This document shows, one piece after another, positions 1 through 11,080 of a DNA stretch of 64,000 nt. Source of the stretch: Pezicula radicicola (Eukaryota > Ascomycota > Leotiomycetes > Helotiales > Dermateaceae); contig PDUO01000043.1 in assembly GCA_003008705.1 (NCBI GenBank), forward strand, positions 347,489 to 411,488. The letters run 5' to 3'. Under the pieces are notes generated by a model, which was not told where the DNA came from, did no database searches, and worked only from the letters and a program-made list of their open reading frames with translations. The position numbers and the translations under genes are program-made. How positions within the stretch are numbered: the stretch's first letter is position 1; the number at the start of each line of letters is the position of its first letter.

Positions 1-2815
1 TCGAGGACACCGAAATTCTGAACAATACCTCCGTTTTCACCACGAGCGATCATAGTCGTAAGAGTGATCCATGTACCAATCGCAAGGATGACGCCGAGGA
101 GAATCGACATACCCCAAAGCTTTGGTAGGTTCCACTTGACAGGTGCTTTGGAGAAAGGAGCATTGTCGTAGGCAATAGCTAATGTTGCAACATCAGCGAA
201 AATCGCGATGAAAACAATCAACTCGATGTTGAGCGATCTATTAAGGATGGCGATCCAGAGTCCAAGGAAGATCTCTAGGTGGATGGACAAGGCAATACGA
301 TAGACAACGTACGCGTACATGCGATGGAAAATCTGTCGAGAGGTCTTGAGCGCATCGATAATAGCACCAAGACCGGGTGCCAAGAAGACAATATCAGCAG
401 CGGAACGAGCAGCATCGGAAGCACCCTCAACAGCAATACCGGTATCAGCTCTCTTCAAAGATGGAGCGTCATTGACACCATCACCTGTCATGGCAACGAG
501 GTAACCACGCTTTTGGAGAATTTCAACGACGTTGTACTTGTGCTGGGGAAAGACTTCAGCAAAACCATCTGCGGCCTCGACGAAATCATAAACCTCTGAA
601 CCTGGCATGTCACCCTCGCCGCCGAGTCCAAGACGCTCAGCATTGTAGACGTTAGTACCGAGACCGAGTTGGCGGGAAGTCTCACGGGCAATGCCGACAG
701 CATCACCGGTTAACATCTTGATCTTCAGACCGAGGGTCTTGGCTTCATTGATAGTGCGGGCAGTGTCGTGACGAGGAGGGTCGGAGCAGGGCATGATTCC
801 AAGGATTTCCCATTGGCCTTCACCACGCTTACGGGCAACACCAAGAGATCGAAATCCTCGACTAGCAAACTCGCTGACCTTGTCCTTGTATGCCTTATCA
901 ATGTGATCCGGAACTGGGTGGTCTTCGGAGACGGTCCTCAAGACGAACAATGGGGCACCCTTGACGCAGATGATGCGCTCACCCTGAGGCGATTCGACAA
1001 CAGATTGTACCTTCTTTGAAACGGGGTCGAAAGGGTGAAAGTCGATAACTTTGTATTTGGAGATAACAGACTTTGCACGTGGATAGAGTCGAAGAGCCTT
1101 TAGGAATGCCTTGTCGATGGCATCAATACCCTTCTTCTTACGAGTAGCAGCGAGACAAGCAGTCAGCATGAGATCATTAGGGTCAACACCTTCAACGCAG
1201 AAGGGCTCGGCGAGAGAGAGTTTGTTCTTTGTCAGTGTACCAGTCTTGTCCGAGCAAAGAATTTCGACACCAGCCAAGGATTCGATTGCAGAGAGCTTTT
1301 GAACAATGGCCTGCTTCTTAGCAAGATATGCAGCGCCGACAGCCATGGTTGTAGTAACGACAGCAGGTAGACCGACAGGAACGCCAATAATAGTGATGGC
1401 CAGAGTATACTCAAGAATCTTGACAATTGGGTTGGAGCGGTAGAAGGAGGAGATCCAGACAACCAAGTTGGTGAAGATAACCAAGACCAAGAGAATCGTA
1501 CCAATGCCATTGAGAACTTCGGTGAAATGGCCAGTACCAGCGGAGGCTTTGTTGACAAGAGCGGCAGCCCGACCAACGTATGTGTTGTCACCAGTGGCCG
1601 TGATAACCATAAAGGCCTCACCACGCTTGACATTAGAAGAAGCAAAACAACTGTCACCGTGGTGCTTTTCAACTGCAAGGGATTCGCCAGTAATAGCAGA
1701 CTGATCGACCTGAAGATAAGAGTCCTCGGTGACAATGCGACCATCGGCAGGAATGATAGTTCCCTACGAAAAAGAAATGTCAGAGCCTATACAAGAATCC
1801 GCATCACCCATATCACCTTGACCTTGAGTGATCAAGTGGGCTAGTGTAGCTTGGACAGAATGACTGGTAGTGCAACAAAAGAAACCGACTCACCTCTTCA
1901 ATTTGAAGGATATCGCCAGGAACAACCATATTAGCTTCGATCTCAATAAGCTCGCCATCACGGAGAACAACAGCTTTCAGAGCGAGAGTCTTCTTAAGTT
2001 CGTCGACAATGGAACCGGCTTGGAACTCCTGGATGAAACCGACAGTCGCATTGAGCAATAGAAGGCCACAGATGACACCAAAATCGACCCAATCCTCGAG
2101 ACCGGCAGCCAGAACAGCTGCAGCCTAATTAATTAAGTTAGCTGAGTACCTCAAAATTTCCACCAGAGTAGAACCAAGCGCTATTTCAAATCGACCGGGT
2201 GTATGGTAAGGCTTTGTAGCCAAGAAACAAAAGTGCGTGTTTCGTCAAGGTACTATTTTGAGTAACTCTAGCTAATTCCACAACCCACGAAGGCCATGAA
2301 GACGATGTGCGGAGTAGGTACGATTATGCAATAGGATTTGAGGCTCGAAGTTTACGTACCTCCATAACGAATTGAATTGGACCGACGAAGTATCCAAGGA
2401 ACTTGAGGACCAAGTTCTCCTTCTCTTCCTTCATCTGGTTGTAGCCATACTTCTTACGACGTTGGGTAACCTCAAGCTGGGTAAGGCCAATGCGGGTGTC
2501 GGTTTGGAGTTGAGAATCAGGAATGACAAGTCCACCACCTGGTGTAGCGGCCTCTCCTGCGGCTTCAGCTTCTTCTCCGTGGCCATCTTGAGACTCGAGG
2601 TCATCGATCAGAGCATCCATGTCTTCGTCCTCATCTTCGTCTTCAGCATTCTTCTTGGCGGCACGTCGGATTGGAGCAGCGGCATCGAAGCTACCCTTGC
2701 CATTGGCGACAGGCTTCTCGCTGAACTCGCCCGACTCGATGTTGGTATTGAGATGATCGGGAGTAATCGAGGAGTGCGTGGCCAGAGCACCGCCAGCAGC
2801 TTGGGAGTCCGCCAT
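1..2815 (-). CDS. PMA1: Plasma-membrane H+-ATPase, 3' part beyond left edge
   Basis: P-type (P3A) proton pump that uses ATP to build the plasma-membrane proton gradient. Exons read 2815-2360, 2124-1894 and 1763-1 (phase kept at both GT-AG introns), giving about 816 residues; roughly the last 100 are outside the window. Visible in order: an acidic N-terminus (residues about 60-90, runs of D/E), the first membrane hairpin with [10 protein letters not shown], the actuator motif TGES, the phosphorylation motif [10 protein letters not shown] with Asp about residue 401, the hinge [11 protein letters not shown] and later membrane segments. The start ATG at 2815 sits in a good context (CATCATGGC), and the N-terminus seems about 20 residues longer than classic fungal Pma1. 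Family assignment is secure; the C-terminal autoinhibitory tail cannot be seen. Confidence 0.97.
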
Positions 2816-2951
2816 GATGTTGGATGTTTCGCTGTAAGGCCCCGCAAGATGCTGCGATAAGTCTGAACAAATTGAGGAAAGACGCGAGATACTAAGGAAA
2901 CGATCTGTGTAGGAATTGAGATCCTAATAGGAATTTTATGAAAGAGTTGAG

Positions 2952-3005
2952 TGGGTATGAGGAGGGAGGGGAGGAGGGAGGAGGGTAAGAAAGGATGGGA
3001 AGGAG
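2952..3005 (-). promoter_or_regulatory. Pyrimidine-rich leader/promoter tract of PMA1
   Basis: On the coding strand this is an almost unbroken C/T tract about 140-190 bp upstream of the PMA1 ATG. Such CT tracts are common near transcription starts of strongly expressed fungal genes. The sequence shows the tract; its role is inferred. Confidence 0.4.
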
Positions 3006-3212
3006 TTGCGCCAGAAGGTAGGTGCAAAGGATTTTGGGGTGATCGTTTGTTGCAAATGCAATTCGATCTTTGTGGAAGTCACAACCCTCAACGCGACGCC
3101 GACCGCCCAGGCAATTCACACAGAGCTAGCCAATGGCAGAATCAGTTTCTTCGCTTCCGCACCCAAATTGGGCTCTACTAGAGTAACTCCTGTTACTGCT
3201 GTTTTTGGGGGG

Positions 3213-3238
3213 TTCAGGGCTTCAGGGCTTCAGGGCTT
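3213..3238. repeat. Short tandem repeat, TTCAGGGC x3
   Basis: Three perfect copies of the 8-bp unit TTCAGGGC plus a partial fourth. No role is evident. Confidence 0.7.
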
Positions 3239-4419
3239 GTGAATTTGGATGGAGTCAGGAGCAATAACAAGCCGACATTGTTACATCTTTGATATATGAC
3301 GCAAGTAGTACCTGCATCATCTATTGTCACTATTATGTCCTTTCATTGTTACAGCACATCAACTTCTGGAGGCCTCCCTTTACCTGGCACCTATTTAACT
3401 ACAAGTGCCGTGTCAAACCCTGCATCTTCTCTGGAGAATATCCAAGGTTGCAGATCTAGGTGTTAGTACTGTAAGTTCAACTTTGAGAAGCTCTTCTGAT
3501 AGCAGGGAACATTCGCAAAGGGGATTTCGTGCATTCTTATGGCAAACCCATGGCATAGTTTCTTTCCAAGAGCATGATATAGGCTCTGGTTTTGGCTCGT
3601 GGCACTCATGGTTGAAGAGCCTCTAAGCTCTACGGCAAGTAGGAAGCTTGCAGAAATTCTGTTCTCCAACTGAAAGAATCAACGGCGCCGAACACACGAT
3701 CTTTGTGGTGCCTGTGGGGTATTTACATGTAATACGTATCAATGTTGCGAGTTCCAATACTATTCACTAGAACTCCGTCTATCTACAAGGAAAGTGGTTA
3801 AGTATTCTAGTAGTCACGGTATGATTGACTGGCGCGCTGCTGCTACACTGGAGGTTTATCCTAACACTTGATACATGTTCTATGCACTCTCGGCATCTCT
3901 AATCGCGAGATTAAGATATTAAGCATCGCCATAAAACATGACTACCAGAGGTTTCTTCCATCGATTTGAAGAAATTGCTCCCTTGAACGAAGGTATGAAG
4001 TTGTTTTTGTTCTCAGGGCCATGTTTCTCGCTTAATTATTCGGTAGAGAAAGGGGCTCCCTCATTTAGTATAGGAAAGCAACCTCCCCATTCAGGGCCCC
4101 ATTGAATCAGGCCAATGTAAATGTGCACCTTATTGCTATAATTTCTCCATACAAATCATGTCTTTACTTCCTATCGACCATAGACTTCTTTAAATGTAAT
4201 GCGTCAAGAATAACGTGCAGAGAATGCCTGCCAACCTCAGAGTGGACACAACTTACAAATTTCTAGGGTTTGCATGTTTCTGAGAAGATGCCTTGATGCC
4301 AGATATGCTATACCTCATTGCCATGTTACACCCAGTATCTTATGCTTACTCAATTATGATATCATCCAGCTCAAAATTATCTACAGATGGAGAGCGCATG
4401 TTCTACGGCATTGTAAATA

Positions 4420-5616
4420 TAGTACTAGACAATTAATATTGGCCAGAGCTCGATTTAAGCGAAAATCAACCATGTCTACCCAGAATGTTACTTATAAAAT
4501 AAGACCCTATATANCTCTTAAATAGCCNAGAAATCAAGGAATAAAAGCTTCAGAATAGGCTCTTCAATATAGCCGGGCTACTTTATTCGATTTAATTACC
4601 TAGTACTTTGTATACCACCCTTCTGCCTTAATACAAGCTACAACTCGGCGTAGTATACTCTTAATAAGAGACTCAAAAAGAGAGTTAGGTAGAGCTACCT
4701 ATACTGCCTTTAAAGCTTCCTCAAGGTTCTTTATATCCTGCTCTGTCTTCCTACTTGATTTCATGACCTCCGGAAACATCTTTATCGCTAGCTTCTTAAG
4801 TACCCACCAAGCATTTTCGATAGGGTTAAGGTCTGGGGAATAGGGAGGCCAATCTATTGTATCTATACCATTTACTTCGAACCAATCCCTAATAACGTAT
4901 ATAGTATATATAGGGGTATTATCCTGTATAAAGATCAAGCTATTATAATAGTATTAGAGTACTTGATCTTCGAGAACTATAAGGTAGGAGGCTGTCGAGT
5001 ACCCTTGTTTCTTTGATTCGAAGTCGCGGTCTATTATATATAGCTCAGACCTCTCCCCTATTCCCTAAAATACTACCTAGACTATTACCCTTATATCCTT
5101 TCCCTTCTTGTATATTGTAACCATCTCTAGCTTCTATTTATTAGATAGAAAACCTATTACCTATTCGCGCGGTAAAGGTTCTTGATAATAGAGTTACTCA
5201 TTTTCGAGGATGTCGCCTCTCGTCGCTGATCGAAGGTCATCTTAGGGAATAATCGAATATTGCGTAGTATTATTCGATTATTGTACTCCGAATATATCTT
5301 TGGCTGGCCGGGTCGAGGAAGGGATTTACCTTCGACTCTGTGAGAGTCTTAGGTAATAGTATATCGTATAGCCTGGCAAGAGAGCTTATACTACTCCATG
5401 ATTTCAGCCTACGATTTCCCAGCTTCCTAGGCTCTAATAACCTTCCCACGAAGATATGGTATCAATTCAATCCCACGAGTTCGATTGCCAGAGGCCTGGC
5501 TAAGAGGAGTGCGCTGGGGTGGTATATTGGTGGTGTTGTTGAAGGTGGGTAGAAAAATCGACACACGAAAAGTCGCGTATTTACGCGTTTTGGCCAATAT
5601 TAATTGTCGGTTACTG
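4420..5616 (-). mobile_element. Degenerate Tc1/mariner DNA transposon
   Basis: Imperfect terminal inverted repeats flank the element: GACAATTAATATTGGCCA occurs at 4428-4445 and as its reverse complement at 5591-5608. The similarity extends outward to a TA dinucleotide on each side (4418-4419 and 5617-5618), the usual Tc1/mariner target duplication. The 1.2-kb length fits the superfamily. The interior encodes a broken transposase on the - strand. C-to-T type decay suggests RIP. The copy is not autonomous. Two undetermined bases (4514 and 4528) fall inside it. Confidence 0.8.
4600..5530 (-). pseudogene. Tc1/mariner transposase, broken by stops
   Basis: DDE transposase remnant. Its N-terminal part (about 5530-5425) still shows a family-like NRTRGIELIPYLRGK segment before stops begin. 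The best-kept block, 4938-4699, reads FIQDNTPIYT, then WPPYSPDLNPIEN. Exactly 34 residues separate the Asp of QDN from the Glu of NPIEN, the DD34E spacing of Tc1-like enzymes. A TAG follows immediately and similarity continues past it to a terminal stop at 4602-4600. Several stops lie where W, Q or R would be expected, consistent with RIP. Clearly inactive; the start cannot be placed. Confidence 0.8.
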
Positions 5617-7010
5617 TACACAAAATACCCTAATAGATAACTTCCCTTGGTAGGAGAATCTGTGTAGGGTCAGTGAAGTCAGTGCTGTGCCGACGAGCAT
5701 ATATTACTTAGTTTTGTAAATGCCTTGCCGAACCGTGAAATACTTAAGTCAAGTAAATCTGCCTAGATTCATGAACTCAGGACCAGATTTACAAATAAAT
5801 AGCTCATGAGCTCGTTGGTATGTCTCAAAAAAGAAGGGATAACAGCAATGAGTTCCTCGCTTCTCAAATTCAAGTCCTTATTCACAAACAACATCTGCCA
5901 TTTACAAACGACTAGTCATCTGAGGCAGGCCAATCTTGCCTCAAGAGACGTAATAGACATTGTCATTTGCCTTACCTCTTACAAGATTTCATTTAACTAG
6001 ATTGTAAACAGTTTTAACACTTCTAAGATTACTTCTTTAATTTCCAAACTATAAACCAAGAGCTGGAAAAGAGTGGGTTTCGTCTCTGTTCATTGTTGTA
6101 AATACAATACAGATTGAATGCTCAAGCGAAAGCTCGTTTATCAATACCTCATATGGTGGTTCACCTAGAGCGAAAGTCATTAACTGAAAGAAACTAGCTC
6201 ACAGAATATGTCTAGAATAACAAAGCCATTAAGGAGTGGAGAGGCAGCTAAATGACAAAAAGCACAAAACATAACATCTTCCTATTTCCCCAAAGAAGTG
6301 TTTAGTCAACCAGGGTTAGATTCAAGCATAACATAATTTTAATTCAAATAATTAGTTTCCCTTTTCAGGTGCTAAGAAATTTAATATACACTTCCAGCAT
6401 CCAAGTCAGACGTATAACAAGCACTTTGCAATTAGTTTTTAGAACGATGTAGTTTGTACTAGAGTACTTGTACAAACTTATCAATTGCGCTTATAATAGT
6501 TTACAGATTGTACGTTATTAATATTAGTAGCTGGGAAGACCTTTTATTGTAGAGAAGCTACTAAAACGAGTCTATTTAGACCATAGAACACTTGATGCCG
6601 TATACAAGCTGTGAGGAGGGCCTACCGATCAGTGTAGAGCCCAGTGCGTGGGTAAGATCGGGTGGGTATGTCTTGCTGAGTGGTAGCCTCTCGGGATAAC
6701 TACTACAGTGCGCCTCTCTCAATTATATACTTCAGATGGTGGTCATACCTGTCTTTGCAGTTATCGTGGAATAGATAACCAGACTAGGTGGGTAACTAAT
6801 ACAAGGTTTAATCAAGTCGGAGCACAGCACCATCAAGGACATGTTTCGAAATTACAAAATTTGATATTGCTGAGCGCTGGAGAGAGATCTATTTCTCTCT
6901 TTCTAGGAATGAAACGAAGTCTATCTACGGATGTAATTCAATACGATGAACATAACATAACCATGCTCTTTCTTTACCATACCCAGAGCAACCATAACCC
7001 ATAAACGCCA
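5617..7010. other. A/T-rich intergenic stretch, no gene seen
   Basis: Short open frames only, without family resemblance or consistent splice structure. Composition is A/T-rich without reaching the extreme of the 15.8-16.3 kb island. It may be old decayed repeat sequence but I could not match it to anything. Confidence 0.5.
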
Positions 7011-8117
7011 TCAATGTTTAGCCGTGACCTTTTCACCGGTCAAGGTCTCTACATAAGCCTTTGCCCTAAATTGCAGTACCGTTAGCTCTTGTTACAAGTC
7101 ATCAGACGTAGGAAGACTTACATATCACCAAAAGCAACCATGCAGATGGTTTGCCAAACGCCCAATCCAATTCTAGGAACAACACCACGATACAGACCCT
7201 TCAACCCGTTGTTGCTGTAAATGTACTTGGCTGTATTGCCAACAGTCATCTTAGCAGGTCTGTTGGGATCAACAGTCTTGCTCTGCATCTCAACGCGGAT
7301 AACCTCAATAGGTTGGTTCCATGCACTGAGACCACCACCCAAACCAGAAGCAAGGATCTTCTCCCAAGGGTTCAACTGTCCGCCCTCAGTCTTGCCAGTA
7401 ACCTTTCGGATTCCCTGCTCCGCCAATCGACTCAATCCAAATCGAGATCCCCAGTTGGTCATCTGCCTAATAGCAACGGCGTTGACACCCTTGTTGATGC
7501 CCTTAATACCCTCCTTGCGGTAGATTTCCATGAAAGTTGCAAAAGTTCCCTGAGGCTTGACACCAGCGGCAGCAAGCTTGGACTTTGTGATTTCTACTGT
7601 CTTCATGCAGGTGCAGAAACCCATAGTAGCATATGCTTGCGCAACTCCACCCAGGATACCTCCTGAAATTCCTGCTGCGAAATCTCCGGCGCCGAAGGTT
7701 CGAGCATAGTATTCTCCCTCAGAAGCGACGAAGAGGAGTACGGCACCTTTCGTAGAAGCTTCAATCCAGGCCCAGGGAATGAGACCTTGGTAGACTGTCG
7801 GATGAGGCCAAATTAGTGACCGCTCTCATAGTCCTTGTAAAGAATGGGGTGGAAATGAACAGATCACTTACAGCCAAGAACACCACCTCTACCCCAGATT
7901 CGGCCAAGAGCACCAGCAAAAGAATCTCCTCTATTTGCTGCCATGGTCGTCTTGGTGACTTCCAGCGGTTGACCCAGGGTGGTAACTACATGCTGTCAGT
8001 ACGTCAAAGGCCGTGGAGTGATCACAGCCTGTGCTGACCTTCAAACATGTTCAAACCTGCACCAAGCAGCAGGTTGCTGAACTTGACAGGCTTCTTCTCG
8101 GGAACTGGAGTGGACAT
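7011..8117 (-). CDS. YHM2: Mitochondrial citrate/2-oxoglutarate carrier (Yhm2 type)
   Basis: Inner-membrane carrier of the SLC25 family that exchanges matrix citrate for cytosolic 2-oxoglutarate. Exons 8117-8039, 7985-7872, 7794-7122 and 7065-7011 splice in phase to 306 residues, a standard carrier length. Three carrier repeats are visible through their signatures: GQPLEVTK in the first, KTVEITKSK in the second and [11 protein letters not shown] in the third. Yhm2-specific stretches such as [15 protein letters not shown] and [22 protein letters not shown] (non-canonical repeat two) separate it from Ctp1-type carriers. It lies 1.15 kb downstream of the citrate synthase gene on the same strand. 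The start ATG follows a 5' region packed with CCAAT motifs. Confidence 0.95.
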
Positions 8118-8137
8118 GTTTGCGGATAGAGAGTGGT

Positions 8138-8249
8138 ATTGGGGCCTGACCAAGGCGATTGGGGATGCTTCGTCGCGAAAGAAGGGAGAGTATACTGAAG
8201 AATTTGGGAGGATTGGGAGGATTGGGATAGGGATTGGGATTGGGATTGG
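8138..8249 (-). promoter_or_regulatory. Array of seven CCAAT motifs upstream of YHM2
   Basis: On the coding strand CCAAT occurs at 8249-8245, 8243-8239, 8237-8233, 8225-8221, 8216-8212, 8162-8158 and 8142-8138, that is 21-132 bp before the ATG. The block 8206-8250 is itself a short G/A/T tandem repeat (GGGATT-like on the + strand). CCAAT is the core bound by the Hap/CBC complex in fungi; binding here is inferred. Confidence 0.55.
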
Positions 8250-9269
8250 AGAGTTGGATATAAGTAAAAAGAGGATGGATGCGCTGGGTTGAGCTGACAG
8301 GGTGGATCTCGGAATAATTTGGGGAAGCGACGCCTGCCTGCGACTACTGTACTGTACTGTACTCCGTACGGCTAAGTACGGTAGTCGATGATTCTAAAGG
8401 CGGGTCATTCGGTCGCTCGGGGTCCGTGATGCGTGGAGCGTGCTGAATGTCGCTGATGAGAGAATTCGGGGATGCGTGAAACAGGCAATAATCAACTAAC
8501 AGATGTGGTATGGATTATTTCTTTTTTAGGTAGGTAGGTACCTATTGTTTGGCACCTTCAAAGCAATGGAAAGAGGGAGAGGGGATAGCGACACCAAATC
8601 TGCCTTGGGGTCTTTTAAATTTTTTTTTTTTTTTTCATTTCTTTCTAATTCAGCGGTATGCGCCTAGACAGCCTGAAGTAGATACATACCTTCCTTACCT
8701 CAGTTCACACCCCCTTTTTGAAACGCTTGGCCAATGGAAGCTTTGTTGAATTGGCTTATTATTTCCACATTTTGCTGCTGACAGTCCGTTGAGTGGAGGC
8801 TCTCCCCCAACGACTTTCGGCTTTCAGCTTTTCAACCTGTTGTCGGGTAGTTTCTTAATTAGACGAACCCCCTGGAAATATGCCGATCATGTGATCATCG
8901 GTATTTCCTGTCCCTGTTTGTATCTTCGTAGACCAAACCGTGACCCTCATTATGAGAGTTGCTTTTAAGAAGCAAGAAAAAAGACACCCCCCTCAAAACA
9001 AAATAAAAACAAAGGCATGACAATCTGGAATGGTGGTTCGCACCTCAATCACACGTTCTACACGAAGTGTAAACTAGCAAATCATTCTTCCCAGCAGTTA
9101 AATTGTACTACGTAGGCAGGTATCGATTTAAAGTAAGCACCGTGCTGAGAATATAGTTACAGTGACAGCGCTAAATTGCTCCAATCCCAGTCTATCAATC
9201 CCTTTTCTTACAAATTGCCCACGTAAAACCTAACCATCCCAAATTAATACACACTCTAGATCTTTCCAT
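8250..9269. other. Intergenic region between YHM2 and citrate synthase
   Basis: Contains the distal YHM2 promoter and the 3' side of the citrate synthase gene. It has a TACTGTAC run at 8345-8363 followed by a CCGTACGG palindrome (8364-8371), a TAGGTAGGTAGG tract at 8527-8543 and a T-run near 8622-8634. No coding signal. Confidence 0.6.
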
Positions 9270-11080
9270 CTAGAACTTGCAACCGACAATCTCAGCCCAC
9301 TTCTCAGTGGAGAAAGACTTGGGGCGCTCGATAGGAGCACCAACAGCACGGTCAATGATGAGTTGAGGAAGAACACCAATAGCGCGGGAGACACCGAAGA
9401 GAACAGTGTAGTAGTTAGCCTCAGTCAAGCCGTAGTATTGGAGCAGGACACCGGAGTGGGCGTCGACGTTGGGGTAAGGGTTCTGTTTTGCTTGTCAATA
9501 TTTCAAAAATCTAGAAAGTCATCACAGCAAGTAGGAATAGAGGTTGCTGCTTTTCGAGCAGTAAGAAATAAATGGTGTGCATAGTAGGGCACAAGGATGA
9601 GTGTGTGAGATGGTGAAGGATAGATTACGAACCTTGGTCTTTCCGTGCTCAGTGAGAACGCCTGGGGCAATCTTGTAAACTTGGCTGACCAACTTGAACA
9701 TTGGGTCATCAGGAAGGTGAGACTACGACGGAGATGTACGTTAGCAATGGTATACAACGAACTAATATTAGATGATGTATCTTACCTCGGCAAATGTTCG
9801 CTGAGCAATGTAACGAGGATCAGTCTTGCGGAGAACAGCGTGACCGTATCCAGGAACGACCTGGCCGGCCTTGAGTGTGGTCCATAAGTAATCAGTGATA
9901 GCCTTGTCGCTAAGATCGTTGCCGACTGAGGCTTTCATCTTGGTGAGCCAGTTAAGAACTTCCTGGTTGGCAAGGCCGTGAAGAGGACCAGCAAGACCGT
10001 TAAGACCTGCAGCTAGAGACAGCATGGGAGAGCTGAGAGCACTTCCAACCAAGTGAGTGGTGTGGGCACTGACATTACCACCCTCGTGATCAGTGTGGAT
10101 GGTAAGGTACAATCTCATCAACTCAACGAAATCTTTGTTCTCTCCGAAACCAAGCTGGTTGGCAAAGTTGAAACTGTAGTCCTTATCCTTCTGGACTTCA
10201 GCGACCTTGCCACCCTTGAAGACGTTCTGGTATATTCTCGCGGCAATGGTTGGGAGCTTGGCGATCAAGTCCATGGAATCCTCGAAAGTATGACCCCAGT
10301 ATTCGCTCTTCTTCATGCCCTTAGCGTATGCCTTTGCGAAGGCAGATTCGTGCTCCAGAGCAGTAACTGCCAGTGAGAGTTGCGCCATTGGGTGGAGATC
10401 ACTGGGGCAACGGTCAATGAGCTCTTCGATGAACTTTGGGACAGCGGCACGAGCGGCCCAGTCTGCGGAAAGGTCACGGACTTGCTGCTCGCTGGGAACT
10501 TCGCCGGTGAGGAGAAGCCAGAAAAGGCCTTGGGATATGTTAGTGAACAGTCGCGACCTTAGTGTTTTGCTATATTACCTTCTGGCAAAGGCTCCTTTCC
10601 ACCTGGCGCCTTTGGAAGAAGCTCCTGGCATTCTGGGATTGTCTTTCCTCTGAAACGAATACCTTCCTCGGCATCAAGAACAGATCCTTCCCAGACCAGC
10701 GACTTAATGCCACGGGCACCACCGTAAACCTGATCAAGAGTAACTTCGCCGACGACCTTGGAACCGAAGTCTCTGTATATCTATCAATGCCTGGGATCTA
10801 AGGGAATTCGAGGTGTTGGGTGGGAGGGCGCTTACTTGCGCAGCTTCTTGATCTGTTCAACCTTCTCGGGCAGTTGCTCGGCAAAGCGCTCTTTTAATGT
10901 CTAGGAGATGGTTTAGCTGCGTGTTGTTGGTCGGAGGGGGAGCGCGAGGAGACGGCAGCATACCTGTGTCTTGGAGGAATAGCATCGCAGACCATTGAAG
11001 GCTGCGGTTCTAGCATTGAAGCTTGGTGCTATCAGCGATGACCGAAAGGCCGAAGACCCAAGACGTAGAGCAGATGCCAT
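9270..11080 (-). CDS. CIT1: Citrate synthase, mitochondrial
   Basis: Condenses acetyl-CoA with oxaloacetate to citrate, first step of the TCA cycle. Six exons (11080-10964, 10900-10836, 10772-10579, 10528-9786, 9722-9633, 9482-9270) keep phase and give 473 residues. The N-terminus ([15 protein letters not shown], then more R/S/A and no acids) is a mitochondrial presequence ending near CYSSK. Catalytic residues are recognisable: His in [10 protein letters not shown], His in [14 protein letters not shown] and Asp in YPNVDAHSG. The C-terminus CKF is not a peroxisomal SKL-type signal, which supports the mitochondrial form over the glyoxysomal or 2-methylcitrate forms. CCAAT pentamers (ATTGG on +) lie at 11133-11137 and 11234-11238. 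Confidence 0.97.

Larger units (their letters stand above)
2816..4419. other. Intergenic stretch between PMA1 and a transposon relic
   Basis: No open frame here looks coding. It holds the PMA1 promoter with its pyrimidine tract and a short tandem repeat at 3213-3238. The part beyond about 3.7 kb becomes A/T-rich toward the transposon. I see nothing else I can name. Confidence 0.6.

Noticed and set aside
1232..1744. 170-codon open frame within the PMA1 coding region, - strand
   Set aside because: It is a shifted frame of the ATPase exon, with Leu/Ser-biased shadow composition and no motifs.
7151..7666. 171-codon + strand open frame
   Set aside because: Exact antisense of the YHM2 carrier exon.
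8206..8250. Telomere-like G-rich repeat
   Set aside because: Units are GGGATT/GGGAGGATT, not TTAGGG, and only a few copies lie in a promoter; better read as a slippage repeat with CCAAT cores.
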